Both the position numbers and the translations under genes were made by a program. Source: Candidatus Latescibacterota bacterium (GTDB lineage Bacteria > Latescibacterota > MWCZ01). Taken from it: DNA of 64,000 bases. Within the stretch, counting starts at the first letter, position 1. The number at the start of each line of letters is the position of its first letter. The notes under the pieces are model-generated. The model saw nothing but the letters and a program-made list of their open reading frames with translations, did no database searches and had not been told where the DNA came from. The DNA lies in NCBI GenBank assembly GCA_022706085.1, contig JAKJDF010000004.1, forward strand, positions 371,083 through 435,082, read 5' to 3'. Shown here in pieces: positions 41,024-49,993 of this stretch.

Positions 41024-42049
41024 TCATTTCGCGAACGTGTAGCGTTTTCCCGTCCGCCAGGCGATGTAACATCCCTCGAGCAGTTCCGTCAGATTGCGCC
41101 CGTCTTCGACTGTCGTGATCAGGGGCGTGTCCTTGAGAATCGCCGAAATCCACGCTTCCATGATGCTTGGCTTGTTCTCCGGAAGCCTGGAAGGAATGAT
41201 CATGCCGTCGATCCTGTTCCCACCTTTGAGCTTTCTGCTCTGAATCATCAGCGGCATTCCAGGGAAACCGCGCCCCACATAGCCCTCCGTGCCGAACACT
41301 TCAAAAAGATTCGGGCCGGACCTGTGGCAGAAACTCGTGTCGAGAATCCCGAGGCCGCGATTTGCGAATTCAACAACGGCGACCCCGTTGTCATCGATCT
41401 TGTAGACGCGCGAGAAGTTGTTCATCTGTGCAACGGCGTACCTCGGCGGACCCATGATCCAGCGGACCATATCAGTCGTGTGGCATCCGAGATCGAACAT
41501 GGCGCCGCCGCCCGCGGCTTTCTTGTCAACGAACCACAACTGGCCTCCGGAAAACCATTTGTCAATGGCAGCCTGGTGCGCAACCCGGCCCCGAATCATG
41601 GTAATCCTGCCGAGAGCGCCATCCTCCACCAGTTCTTTGATCAAAAGGTTCTCGCCGCGCGTGCGGCTTGGAAGACTCACGGTGAACTTTATCCCGGGAT
41701 GTTTCTTCACTGCTTCAACGACGACATCGGCCTCTTTTGTCGAGATCGTCAATGCTTTCTCCGTGAACACGTGTTTGCCGCGCTCGATTGCCTTCAAATA
41801 GATCTCCGTGTGCTGTGCAGTAGGCGCGTTGACGACGATCGCATCCACGTCCTTCCGGTCGAGCACCTCTTCCATCGCGTTGCCGAAGAATGGCACCCCG
41901 TACTTCTCGGCCATAGGTTTGCCGCGCTCCGGCATATCATCCCAGATGCACATCAACTGGGCATCCGGAATCTGCCCGACCTGCCTGGCGTACCCATCGG
42001 CGTGAGCGTGTGCCATGCTCATCATCGCCACGCGCACTTTCTTTGGCAT
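41024..42049 (-). CDS. Gfo/Idh/MocA-family NAD-dependent oxidoreductase
   Basis: A 341-residue protein; ATG 42049 has AAAGGAG upstream. The Rossmann start KVRVAMMSMAHAHADGY replaces the usual GxGxxG with SMAHAHA. VFTEKALTISTKEADV is the EKP-like region, here EKA, and GGGAMFDLGCHTTDMVRWIMG is the substrate-binding motif with the conserved Asp and His. The family oxidises or reduces sugars, inositols or anhydro-sugars. It stands alone between the convergent PAP2-like gene and the clpC operon terminator. No cofactor beyond NAD(P) is implied. Confidence 0.88.
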   Translation of the reverse strand: MPKKVRVAMMSMAHAHADGYARQVGQIPDAQLMCIWDDMPERGKPMAEKYGVPFFGNAMEEVLDRKDVDAIVVNAPTAQHTEIYLKAIERGKHVFTEKALTISTKEADVVVEAVKKHPGIKFTVSLPSRTRGENLLIKELVEDGALGRITMIRGRVAHQAAIDKWFSGGQLWFVDKKAAGGGAMFDLGCHTTDMVRWIMGPPRYAVAQMNNFSRVYKIDDNGVAVVEFANRGLGILDTSFCHRSGPNLFEVFGTEGYVGRGFPGMPLMIQSRKLKGGNRIDGMIIPSRLPENKPSIMEAWISAILKDTPLITTVEDGRNLTELLEGCYIAWRTGKRYTFAK

Positions 42050-42185
42050 CGTTTTTCTCCTTTGTGAGACTTACCCACAGGGGCACTAGTGATCGGCTTC
42101 ATTGCGCCAGAAACGCCGCGAACAGCGCCCGGTGAACAACCGAAACGATACCCCTCGCATTCACGGATGCACAAGCCCCAAGGGG

Positions 42186-42225
42186 AAAAGGAAACGGGCG
42201 GGCCCGCAAGGGTCCGCCCGTTTCC
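42186..42225 (-). terminator. Strong rho-independent terminator of the clpC operon
   Basis: A perfect 12-bp stem (GGAAACGGGCGG at 42190-42201 and its complement at 42214-42225) with an inner CCC/GGG pairing around GCAA. On the minus strand it is followed by TTTT. It lies 21 bases beyond the clpC stop. Confidence 0.9.
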
Positions 42226-42245
42226 CATGCTTCAGATGCGGCAGG

Positions 42246-44759
42246 TCACCGCGTTTCAGCGTTTCCCACACGGGGGTCCACCGTTCCGTGATCCTCAACA
42301 CCGGGCTCGTTTGGGTCCTGCGCGGGCGCGGGCGGGAAATCTTTCAGGGAGAAGACCAGGCGATCCCCATCCCGGTCGATCAGGACGGTCCCACCACCGT
42401 CAAATTTGCCCGTCAGTATCTCTTCCGAAAGCGGGTCTTCGAGGTACTTCTGAATCGTGCGTTTCAACGGACGGGCGCCCAGGGCAGGATCGTACCCCTT
42501 TTCCGCAAGGAACACCGTTGCGGCAGGAGTTATTTCCAGATCCAGATGGCGGTCCTTTACCCGTTTCTTCACATCCGACATCAGAATGTGAACGATCGTG
42601 AGCATATCGTCGTGGGAAAGAGTATTGAAAATCACCACTTCGTCGAGGCGGTTGAGGAACTCGGGGTTGAATGCGCGCTTCAGTTCCCGGTTGATTGCTG
42701 ACTCCATCTCCGAGCGCGAGGGAAGGGAATCCTTGCTTCCGAACCCGAAGGTCCCCATGCTGCCGATATCCCGGCTTCCCAGGTTGGACGTCATGATGAG
42801 GATTGTGTTGCGGAAGTCTATCTTCCTGCCATAGCTGTCCGTAAGCCGCCCGTCGTCCAGAACCTGGAGCAGAATGTTGAACACGTCGGGGTGAGCCTTT
42901 TCTATCTCATCCAGCAGAATCACCGAATACGGCTTGCGGCGAACCTTTTCGGTGAGCTGACCGCCTTCTTCGTAACCCACATAACCGGGAGGAGCACCGA
43001 CCAGCCTGCTGACCGCGAACTTCTCCATGAACTCTGACATGTCGATGATGATCGCGGCATCTTCATCTTCAAACAGGTACGCTGCCAGCGCCTTTCCCAG
43101 TTCGGTCTTTCCCACTCCCGTCGGCCCGAGAAACACAAACGAACCGATCGGCCGATCAGGGTCTTTCAGGCCGCTGCGCGAACGCCGGATGGCGCGAGAT
43201 ACTGCCGCAATCGCCTCCCGCTGCCCGACGACGCGTTTGCCCAGTTCCTCTTCCATGTGCATGAGTTTTTCGGATTCGTTTTTCGCAAGCCGAAAAACCG
43301 GAATACCCGTCATACTGCTCACAACGTAAGCAATATCTTCTTCCGTCACCTCTATGACGTCGTTTTCGCGCGCCTCTTCCCATTTCCTGCGTTCAAGCGC
43401 CAGCTTGTCTCGCAGTGCTTTTTCCTCGTCGCGCAGGTTGGCAGCCTCTTCGAAATTCTGTTCGTTTACTGCCGATTCCTTCTTCGTTTCGATTTCGGCG
43501 ATCTGCGCTTCGAGCGCCTTGATCTCGTTTGGAACGCTGACCTTCGACAGCCTCACCCTTGAGCCCGCTTCGTCAATAACGTCGAGTGATTTGTCCGGCT
43601 GGTACCGGTCGTGGAGATATCGCTCCGCCATCATTACGGCGGCTTCAATCGTAGCGTCGGGGAATTTCACGCGGTGGTGCTCTTCGTATTTCGGACGGAG
43701 GCCCTTAAGGATCTTCACCGTGTCTTCGACCGAAGGAGGATCCACCATGATGGTCTGAAAACGCCGCTCAAGGGCGCCATCTTTTTCTATGTGCTTCCGG
43801 TATTCGTCCAGAGTGGTGGCGCCGATACACTGGAGCTCGCCACGGGAAAGCGCCGGTTTGAAGAGGTTGGACGCGTCAAGCGTTCCTTCCGCGGAACCGG
43901 CACCGACGATAGTGTGCAACTCGTCAATGAAAATCACGACCTCGCGGTTCTGGACAAGTTCGTTCATGATCGCTTTGATGCGCTCTTCAAACTGGCCGCG
44001 GTACTTCGTTCCGGCAACGATGCCACCCATATCCAGCGTAACAATCCGCTTGTTTTCCAGCACGTGCGGGACTTCCTTCGCCACGATCTTCTGTGCGAGG
44101 CCCTCCGCGATCGCTGTTTTGCCCACACCGGGTTCACCGATCAGGACCGGGTTGTTCTTTTTTCTCCGGCTGAGGACCTGACTGACCCGTTCGATTTCCT
44201 TTTCGCGCCCTATGACGGGATCGAGAGCGTTTTCACGAGCCAGTTTGGTCAGATCTCGCCCGAAATGATCCAGGAAAGGCGTTTTGCTTTTCTTTTCCTT
44301 CGGCTGTCCGGCCTTGCTTCCACCCGTGATGAGAGCGATAACCTCTTCCTTGATCGTCTTGTAATCCGCTCCCAGAGCGGAAAGAATCTGCGCGGCGACA
44401 TTTTCTCGGTCTTTGACGAGGGCAAGCAGCAGGTGCTCAGTGCCAACATACTGCACCTTCATTTCCTTCGCTTCCGCCATTGCCCTTTCCAGGATTTCCT
44501 TGGCTTTGGGGGTGAACGGAGCCTGCCCCATGAGCATCTGACCGCCGGTCTGTGCGACGGCGTCTTCAACAGACTGCTTTATCGTCTCCGGATCCAGCCC
44601 GAGGCTCGTGAGCGCGGCAATGGCCAGACCTTCACCTTCCTTGATAAGTCCGAGGAGGAGGTGCTCAGTCCCCACGTAGTCATGACCCAGGCGTTGTGAC
44701 TCTTCCCGGGCGAGTGCCATGACCTTCTTCACTCGCTCCGTAAACATCTGGTGATCCAT
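42246..44759 (-). CDS. clpC: ClpC-type AAA+ unfoldase
   Basis: An 837-residue Hsp100 protein. ATG 44759 follows GGTGGAGG; a start at 44780 is less likely. The N-terminal Clp_N repeats ([22 protein letters not shown] and [16 protein letters not shown]) are followed by D1 with Walker A GEPGVGKT and [16 protein letters not shown]-type middle motif ([17 protein letters not shown]) precedes D2 with [10 protein letters not shown] and [15 protein letters not shown]. The C-terminal [18 protein letters not shown] is the sensor-2 and P-loop contact region. It feeds arginine-phosphorylated proteins to ClpP. mcsB-mcsA lie directly upstream in the operon. Confidence 0.96.
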   Translation of the reverse strand: MDHQMFTERVKKVMALAREESQRLGHDYVGTEHLLLGLIKEGEGLAIAALTSLGLDPETIKQSVEDAVAQTGGQMLMGQAPFTPKAKEILERAMAEAKEMKVQYVGTEHLLLALVKDRENVAAQILSALGADYKTIKEEVIALITGGSKAGQPKEKKSKTPFLDHFGRDLTKLARENALDPVIGREKEIERVSQVLSRRKKNNPVLIGEPGVGKTAIAEGLAQKIVAKEVPHVLENKRIVTLDMGGIVAGTKYRGQFEERIKAIMNELVQNREVVIFIDELHTIVGAGSAEGTLDASNLFKPALSRGELQCIGATTLDEYRKHIEKDGALERRFQTIMVDPPSVEDTVKILKGLRPKYEEHHRVKFPDATIEAAVMMAERYLHDRYQPDKSLDVIDEAGSRVRLSKVSVPNEIKALEAQIAEIETKKESAVNEQNFEEAANLRDEEKALRDKLALERRKWEEARENDVIEVTEEDIAYVVSSMTGIPVFRLAKNESEKLMHMEEELGKRVVGQREAIAAVSRAIRRSRSGLKDPDRPIGSFVFLGPTGVGKTELGKALAAYLFEDEDAAIIIDMSEFMEKFAVSRLVGAPPGYVGYEEGGQLTEKVRRKPYSVILLDEIEKAHPDVFNILLQVLDDGRLTDSYGRKIDFRNTILIMTSNLGSRDIGSMGTFGFGSKDSLPSRSEMESAINRELKRAFNPEFLNRLDEVVIFNTLSHDDMLTIVHILMSDVKKRVKDRHLDLEITPAATVFLAEKGYDPALGARPLKRTIQKYLEDPLSEEILTGKFDGGGTVLIDRDGDRLVFSLKDFPPAPAQDPNEPGVEDHGTVDPRVGNAETR

Positions 44760-44807
44760 TGCGTTGCCTCCACCTTCCATTCCGGTGTTATCACTTTTCA
44801 GTGATTC

Positions 44808-45887
44808 TCAACCTCTGGTTTGCCTGCTGGTAGTCGACGCGCTCGCGAACCGCTCGCGGACATATTCGGCTCGGTTCTGGTCCCGCTGGTCACTGTCGAG
44901 TCTGCTTCCGGCCATGCGTTGGATGTGGGAAGGCTGTACCCGCACAAGCAGTTCGTTCAAAAGGACCAACGACGGATCTTTGAGAACCCCGGTGCTTACT
45001 CCCAGTCTCACGGCAGATGCGAGATTCATAAATTCCTGACCGCTCAGAACGCGCGCGTTCGCAAGGATGCCCAGGGAACGCCATATCTTGTCTTCTATTT
45101 GAGCGCGAGCATCCCGCAGCAGTGTCTGTCGCGCGCTGTACTCAAAGTCGATAATCTGCCTGACGACGCGTTCCAGCGTCTCGAGGATTTCGGGTTCCGA
45201 TTTCCCCAGCGTAATCTGATTTGATATTTGAAACAGACTGCCGACAACTTCGGTTCCTTCCCCGTAAAAGCCACGAACGGTCAACCCCACTTGCGCGATG
45301 CCGTTCAGGACTTGATCGACCGTCTGCACAAGCACGAGTCCCGGCAGGTGAATCAGAATCGAAGCACGCAACCCGGTCCCCACGTTCGTCGGACACGCGG
45401 TGAGATACCCCAGATCCGCATCGTACGCGATATCAAGCCTCCCGCAGAGCTCGGTATCAACCTTGTCGAGCATCTGCCAGGCGGCCTGTGGTTCAAATCC
45501 AGCCGTAAGGGCCTGAAGCCTGAGATGGTCCTCTTCGTTGACCATGACGCTCAGGCGCTCGTCCTGGTCCACCATCACCCCGCCGTTACCTCCGCGAAGC
45601 GCCAGTGCAGGGCTTATCAGATGACGTTCCACCAGCAGTTGGCGATCGTGTTCCTCGAGCTGTTTCATGTCAAAATAGGTGCTCTGGTTCAGGTCGCGAA
45701 CGTGCTGGGCGGCGGAAAGGACTTCATCTACGACGCGTTCCTCGTCTGCGGTTTTGTTCTGAGACGAAAATGGTATGTGGCGCAGATTGCGTGCGAGACG
45801 CACTCTGCTCGACACGATCACGTCCGCATACGCGCCTGACCCGTCCAGCCACATCGGCGTCTGCCGAACCAGCGCATCGAGTGTCAT
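44808..45887 (-). CDS. mcsB: Protein arginine kinase McsB
   Basis: A 359-residue phosphagen-kinase-type enzyme that phosphorylates protein arginines and tags them for ClpC-ClpP. Recognised segments are SSRVRLARNLRHIPF (ATP/Arg binding), VNEEDHLRLQAL (the catalytic loop, Glu and His), TACPTNVGTGLRASILIHLPGL (nucleotide-binding CPTNxGTGxR) and RGFYGEGTEVVG. Its ATG overlaps the mcsA stop. The C-terminal region contains the RDxxQxRAEYVRERF stretch of the family. In Firmicutes CtsR controls this module, but no ctsR is visible. Confidence 0.95.
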   Translation of the reverse strand: MTLDALVRQTPMWLDGSGAYADVIVSSRVRLARNLRHIPFSSQNKTADEERVVDEVLSAAQHVRDLNQSTYFDMKQLEEHDRQLLVERHLISPALALRGGNGGVMVDQDERLSVMVNEEDHLRLQALTAGFEPQAAWQMLDKVDTELCGRLDIAYDADLGYLTACPTNVGTGLRASILIHLPGLVLVQTVDQVLNGIAQVGLTVRGFYGEGTEVVGSLFQISNQITLGKSEPEILETLERVVRQIIDFEYSARQTLLRDARAQIEDKIWRSLGILANARVLSGQEFMNLASAVRLGVSTGVLKDPSLVLLNELLVRVQPSHIQRMAGSRLDSDQRDQNRAEYVRERFASASTTSRQTRG

Positions 45888-46423
45888 TCCGCAGTTCGCT
45901 CCACGTTCGATTCCTTCGAAATCGCCTCTATCCGATCCCGCAACCTTGCAGCTTCTTCAAATTCCTCCCTCTCAACCGCTGCCTGCAGGCGCCTTTTGAG
46001 AAGCTCAAGCATCCACGTTCCTCGAGGCGTGCCTGAGGTGATGTCTTCGTCAGCCAGGCGGGCGAAACGTTTTCCTCGGTGCCTTTCCGCGCCGTGCACC
46101 TTTTTGAGAAGGGGTATCAGCAAAGGCCGGAACGCATCGAAACACTCCGCGCACCCGAGTCGGTAACGCTCCTTGAACCGCGCAAACGTAAGCCGGCAGG
46201 AGGGACACATCACCGAATCCTCGCGGGAACCCTTTTCTACTTCCTCAGTTTCTCCGGAGCCTGACACCTGAGCTGCCTCCTTGCCGCCCACAACAATCTC
46301 GACTCCTTCTGCACGGGCGCAATTCGCGCAGAGGTATTCAACTTTTTCGGTGTTCTCTTTCACCGAAATCAGACGCAAAATCGCGGCACCTGTATTGCAC
46401 CGCTCACATACTCGTTTGCTCAT
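45884..46423 (-). CDS. mcsA: McsA-type zinc protein (McsB activator)
   Basis: A 179-residue protein. ATG 46423 has AAAGG upstream and avoids the overlap with lolD. It has four CxxC pairs (CERC, CANC, CPSC, CAEC) that would bind two zinc ions, the middle region GCAECFDAFRPLLIPLLKKVHGA and a C-terminal UVR motif (LQAAVEREEFEEAARLRDRIEAI) that resembles that of ClpC and UvrB. The family activates McsB and, in Firmicutes, senses heavy metals and oxidation. mcsA-mcsB are translationally coupled, directly after lolD. Confidence 0.93.
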   Translation of the reverse strand: MSKRVCERCNTGAAILRLISVKENTEKVEYLCANCARAEGVEIVVGGKEAAQVSGSGETEEVEKGSREDSVMCPSCRLTFARFKERYRLGCAECFDAFRPLLIPLLKKVHGAERHRGKRFARLADEDITSGTPRGTWMLELLKRRLQAAVEREEFEEAARLRDRIEAISKESNVERTAE

Positions 46424-46431
46424 GGAACCTT

Positions 46432-47196
46432 TCAGCCCCGACAAGCTGGCGTAACACCACCGATCTCTTCAGAATAGGACGCCGTTTCGGCTTTTGTCAG
46501 TTCCCGTGCGAGGCCGTTTTCAAGGCGGATTTCGCGGTCCGCCCTGAGCGCGAGGGCGCGGTCGTGCGTGGCGATGACGAACGTAACAGCTTTCGCACGC
46601 GCAAGGCTCCACAACAGGTCGTTCAATTGTCTGCTGTGCCGGTAATCGAGGTTCCCTGATGGCTCATCCGCGAACACGATTGCCGGCTTGTTTGCCAGCG
46701 CGCGCGCCACCGCAACCCTTTGCTGTTCCCCCCCCGAAAGCTCATTCGGACGATGTCCCAGACGGTTCTCCAGGCCAACTGACGTGAGCATCTCCCGAGC
46801 AACCGCCTTCGCTGCGGCAACATCAGTCCCCGCGATCAGACACGGCATCATCACATTTTCCAGAGCCGTGAAATCGGGCAGCAGGTGATGAAACTGGAAC
46901 ACGAAGCCGACCCGTTCATTCCGGAATCGCGATCTCGCTTTCTCATCGGTATTATCGATGCGTACGCCATCCACAGCAATCTGCCCGGAAGTCGGTCTGT
47001 CGAGCCCGCCAAGAAGGTGCAGCAATGTGCTTTTGCCTGCCCCCGATTCACCGGTGATCGCGACGATTTCCCCTTTCCGGACGCGCAGGTCAACGCCGAC
47101 AAGGATCGGCAGATCGCCCTCCGGGGTCGGATAGCTCTTGTGCAGGTTTTCGGCCAGGACGGCCACTTCGGACGGAACCGGCAGATCGTCACTCAT
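46432..47196 (-). CDS. lolD: LolD-type lipoprotein-release ABC ATPase
   Basis: A 254-residue ATPase. ATG 47196 lies eight bases inside the lolE end with GGAGG upstream. It has Walker A GESGAGKS, Q-loop FVFQFHHLLPDFTALENV (the hallmark LLPxFTALENVxxP of LolD), signature LSGGEQQRVAVARALA, Walker B AIVFADEPSGNLD and H-loop IATHD. It powers release of lipoproteins from the inner membrane towards LolA. No LolA or LolB gene is visible. It lies between lolE and mcsA on one message. Confidence 0.95.
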   Translation of the reverse strand: MSDDLPVPSEVAVLAENLHKSYPTPEGDLPILVGVDLRVRKGEIVAITGESGAGKSTLLHLLGGLDRPTSGQIAVDGVRIDNTDEKARSRFRNERVGFVFQFHHLLPDFTALENVMMPCLIAGTDVAAAKAVAREMLTSVGLENRLGHRPNELSGGEQQRVAVARALANKPAIVFADEPSGNLDYRHSRQLNDLLWSLARAKAVTFVIATHDRALALRADREIRLENGLARELTKAETASYSEEIGGVTPACRG

Positions 47197-48445
47197 TGCG
47201 AATCGCCTCCACCGGGTCCATATTGGCCGCACGCCGCGCGGGGTAAAGCGCCGACAACAAGCAGATTACAATCGCCGCGGAACCAATCGCGACGAAATCC
47301 AGAACGCGCATTTCCACGGGAAACGCATTCACTTGGTAAAGCTCCGCAGGCAAACGAACGACGTGGTACTTGTCCTGAATCCAGCAAAGCGCGTATCCGA
47401 GAATACCTCCGCAAATACTTCCAATGAATCCAACAATGAGTCCCTGCACCAGAAAAATACGCGATATCTCAGGCGCAGTTGCCCCCATTGCTTTCAGTAT
47501 ACCGATCTCTTTCGTTTTGTCTCGCACCACCATCGTCAACGTACTGACAATGTTAAATGCAGCCACAAGAATGATCAGGCTCAGTACGACAAATGCGAAC
47601 CATTTCTCGATCATGAGCCATTTATACAACCCGCCGTTCAGTTCAACCCATGTCGTCGTGGTGTACGGGTAACCACCGAGTTTCTGTGAAACCAGGCTGT
47701 CCACTCCGTCCGCCATGAAGGCATCGCGCAACTTCACCTCGACGGCTCCTACGGAAGTTCCGTAATCAAACAGACGTTGCGCTTCACGGATGTCCATTAC
47801 CGCAAGCGTCGCGTCAAATTCGTAAAAACCCGAGTCGAAGACGCCCGTCACTCGAAACGGAGCGAACCTGGGCTGAACAATCATCATCGGGTTCACCGGG
47901 CCTTTCGGGGGAATCACCACGTACACGCGATCACCGACGAACACCTGGAGCTTGCCCGCGAGCTGCCAGCCGAGAACAATTCCTGGTTCTGCGTTCACTG
48001 AGTCTCGACCGAGGAAAAAGCGCCCCGTGCAGTTAACCGAATCCTCTTTGAACAGCCGCACGATGTTCGAGACATCGCCGATAGTCAGCGTGTCGACACC
48101 TTTGATCTGCGCACCTGTCTGAGCAACCGATGGGTTCGCGATGAGGGTTTCCTCGTAGATCGTGGGCGAAACTCCCACAACGCCCGGAATCTGCTTTATT
48201 TTTGCTTCGATTCCACGGCTGTCAGCGAGGCTGCCTGTCTGGGATTGGACCCACAGGTGCGCGTTCATCCCGATCAGGTGGCGAAGTATCTCCCCGGCGA
48301 AACCATTCATGCCCGACAGGACGATGATGAGTGCCGCGACGCCCAGCGTGACTCCAAGCGTGGTAAGCATCGTCGTGAGGCTTACGAAAAGCTCCGATCT
48401 CTTGGGTCGCAGGTAGCGCCGGGCGACAAAAAACTCGTACTTCAT
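47189..48445 (-). CDS. lolE: LolC/LolE-type lipoprotein-release permease
   Basis: A 418-residue protein with one N-terminal helix, a periplasmic MacB_PCD domain and three C-terminal helices (FtsX-like). It begins MKYEFFVARRYLRPKRSELF, the classic LolC/E opening, and includes GVxLGVAALIIVLSGMNGF. Near the end come FNIVSTLTMVVRDKTKEIGILKAMGA and LYPARRAANMDPVEAIRNE (the coupling region to LolD). One permease gene is present, so it may work as a homodimer as in LolF-type systems. Its ATG overlaps the peptidase stop (ATGA). Confidence 0.94.
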   Translation of the reverse strand: MKYEFFVARRYLRPKRSELFVSLTTMLTTLGVTLGVAALIIVLSGMNGFAGEILRHLIGMNAHLWVQSQTGSLADSRGIEAKIKQIPGVVGVSPTIYEETLIANPSVAQTGAQIKGVDTLTIGDVSNIVRLFKEDSVNCTGRFFLGRDSVNAEPGIVLGWQLAGKLQVFVGDRVYVVIPPKGPVNPMMIVQPRFAPFRVTGVFDSGFYEFDATLAVMDIREAQRLFDYGTSVGAVEVKLRDAFMADGVDSLVSQKLGGYPYTTTTWVELNGGLYKWLMIEKWFAFVVLSLIILVAAFNIVSTLTMVVRDKTKEIGILKAMGATAPEISRIFLVQGLIVGFIGSICGGILGYALCWIQDKYHVVRLPAELYQVNAFPVEMRVLDFVAIGSAAIVICLLSALYPARRAANMDPVEAIRNE

Positions 48446-49974
48446 CCGGTCTCCCGCGCGACGCCGTACAGCGAGCCGAGTTTGTTCTTCAGGTGACGCA
48501 TCAACGGTTCATGGCTGAGCGGCCTTCCCGTAACTTCTTCGACAAGCTCATTCGCCCGATACCGCATGCCCTGCCGGTGGATCTTCTCTTTAAGCCATTC
48601 TCTCAGAGGCAGAAAATCGCCTCTGCGGAACTGCTCGTCGAGGTCACCGAGGTCCGCCTGCGCCTGTTCGAAAAACTGCGCCGCGTAGAGATTTCCCAGC
48701 GTATACGTGGGGAAATATCCGAAACTGCCGCCGCTCCAGTGCGTGTCCTGCAGGCACCCCTCGGCGTCATTCCGCGGAGTGATGTGCAGCAGTTGCTGCA
48801 TCTTTTCGTTCCACGCGCCGGGAATGTCCGCCACCGCGAGGTCGCCGGAGACGATGGCCTGTTCGATTTCGAAACGCAGGAGGACGTGCAGATTGTACGT
48901 TGCTTCGTCTGCTTCTACGCGGATGTACGAGCGCTGAACATCGTTCACCGCCCAGTAGAAGGCATCGATCGACACATCCGAGAGCGCCTCAGGGAAGACA
49001 CTTTTCGCAATCGGCAGCGCGAAGTGCCAGAAGCCGCGGCTCCTTCCAACGAGATTCTCCCACATCCGCGACTGTGATTCGTGAATACCGAGCGACGCGA
49101 AGCCACCTCGCGGAAGCCCGAAATGCGCCGGGTCTGTCCCCTGATCGTACAAACCGTGGCCGGCTTCGTGGAGAAGCCCGAACATGGCATCTCCCAGATC
49201 GCGTTCGTTATATCGCGTGGTGACCCTGACATCACCCAGACCTACCTGCGCGCAGAAGGGATGGGTCGTGACATCAATCCGCCCGCCCGCCAGATCGAAA
49301 CCGATTGCGCCCACCAGTATCTGCCCGAGAACTGCCTGCCTGTCGGTCGGGTATTTCCGCGTCAGGATCGTCCGGTCGGGTTCCTTTCCGGAGGAAAGGA
49401 TCTCCTCGACGAAAGGATTCAACTCGTTCCCCAAGGCGGTGAACACCGCTTTCATGCGGTCCGTCGTCATCCCCGGTTCGTACCCATCCAGAAGCGTATC
49501 ATACCTGGTGGGCCCGGTGGCGATGGCATCGGCCTTTTCAAGCGTCAGGCGCACTACGTTCTCGAGCGTAGGTTGGAAAGCCTTGAAATCAGAATTCTTC
49601 CTCGCCTCGCGCCACACAACGTGCGCCAGTGAGGTTACCCGCACAAGTTCTTCCACAAGACTTTTGGGCACCTTCACTTCACGGTCATATTCGCGACGGA
49701 TTTCCCTTACGTTAACCGCGTAATCGGACAAGGGGTCCTTCACGAGCTCACTCTGTTCGACACGCGCGAGCAGGTCACCCATTTCCGGCGCCGTGAACTG
49801 CTCGTGCAACATTCCCGACAGCAGGGATAGTTGCTGCGAACGGTATTCCGCCCCTGCCGAGGGCATGTACGTTTCCATATCCCAGTGCAAAACGCTTGCC
49901 GTATTCCCCAGCAGAGCAATGTTTTTCATCCGCTGGACGAGTTCCTCGTACGCCGCTTTCGGTGTTTTCTGCAT
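48442..49974 (-). CDS. M32-family carboxypeptidase Taq-like metallopeptidase
   Basis: A 510-residue zinc carboxypeptidase. ATG 49974 was chosen for the GGAG upstream; ATGs at 49986 and 50010 are alternatives. The zinc motif HExxH is LLHEAGHGLYDQG, with the third ligand Glu in LGIHESQSRMWEN. HPxF (THPFCAQ) and other M32 sequence marks (DVRVTTRYNERDL, QRSYIRVEADEATYNLH, FGYFPTYTLGNLYAAQ) are present. It trims C-terminal residues of peptides in the cytosol. It lies between lysS and lolE with a 19-base gap and a 4-base overlap respectively. Confidence 0.94.
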   Translation of the reverse strand: MQKTPKAAYEELVQRMKNIALLGNTASVLHWDMETYMPSAGAEYRSQQLSLLSGMLHEQFTAPEMGDLLARVEQSELVKDPLSDYAVNVREIRREYDREVKVPKSLVEELVRVTSLAHVVWREARKNSDFKAFQPTLENVVRLTLEKADAIATGPTRYDTLLDGYEPGMTTDRMKAVFTALGNELNPFVEEILSSGKEPDRTILTRKYPTDRQAVLGQILVGAIGFDLAGGRIDVTTHPFCAQVGLGDVRVTTRYNERDLGDAMFGLLHEAGHGLYDQGTDPAHFGLPRGGFASLGIHESQSRMWENLVGRSRGFWHFALPIAKSVFPEALSDVSIDAFYWAVNDVQRSYIRVEADEATYNLHVLLRFEIEQAIVSGDLAVADIPGAWNEKMQQLLHITPRNDAEGCLQDTHWSGGSFGYFPTYTLGNLYAAQFFEQAQADLGDLDEQFRRGDFLPLREWLKEKIHRQGMRYRANELVEEVTGRPLSHEPLMRHLKNKLGSLYGVARETG

Positions 49975-49993
49975 TGTTCGCTCCATTTCTGCG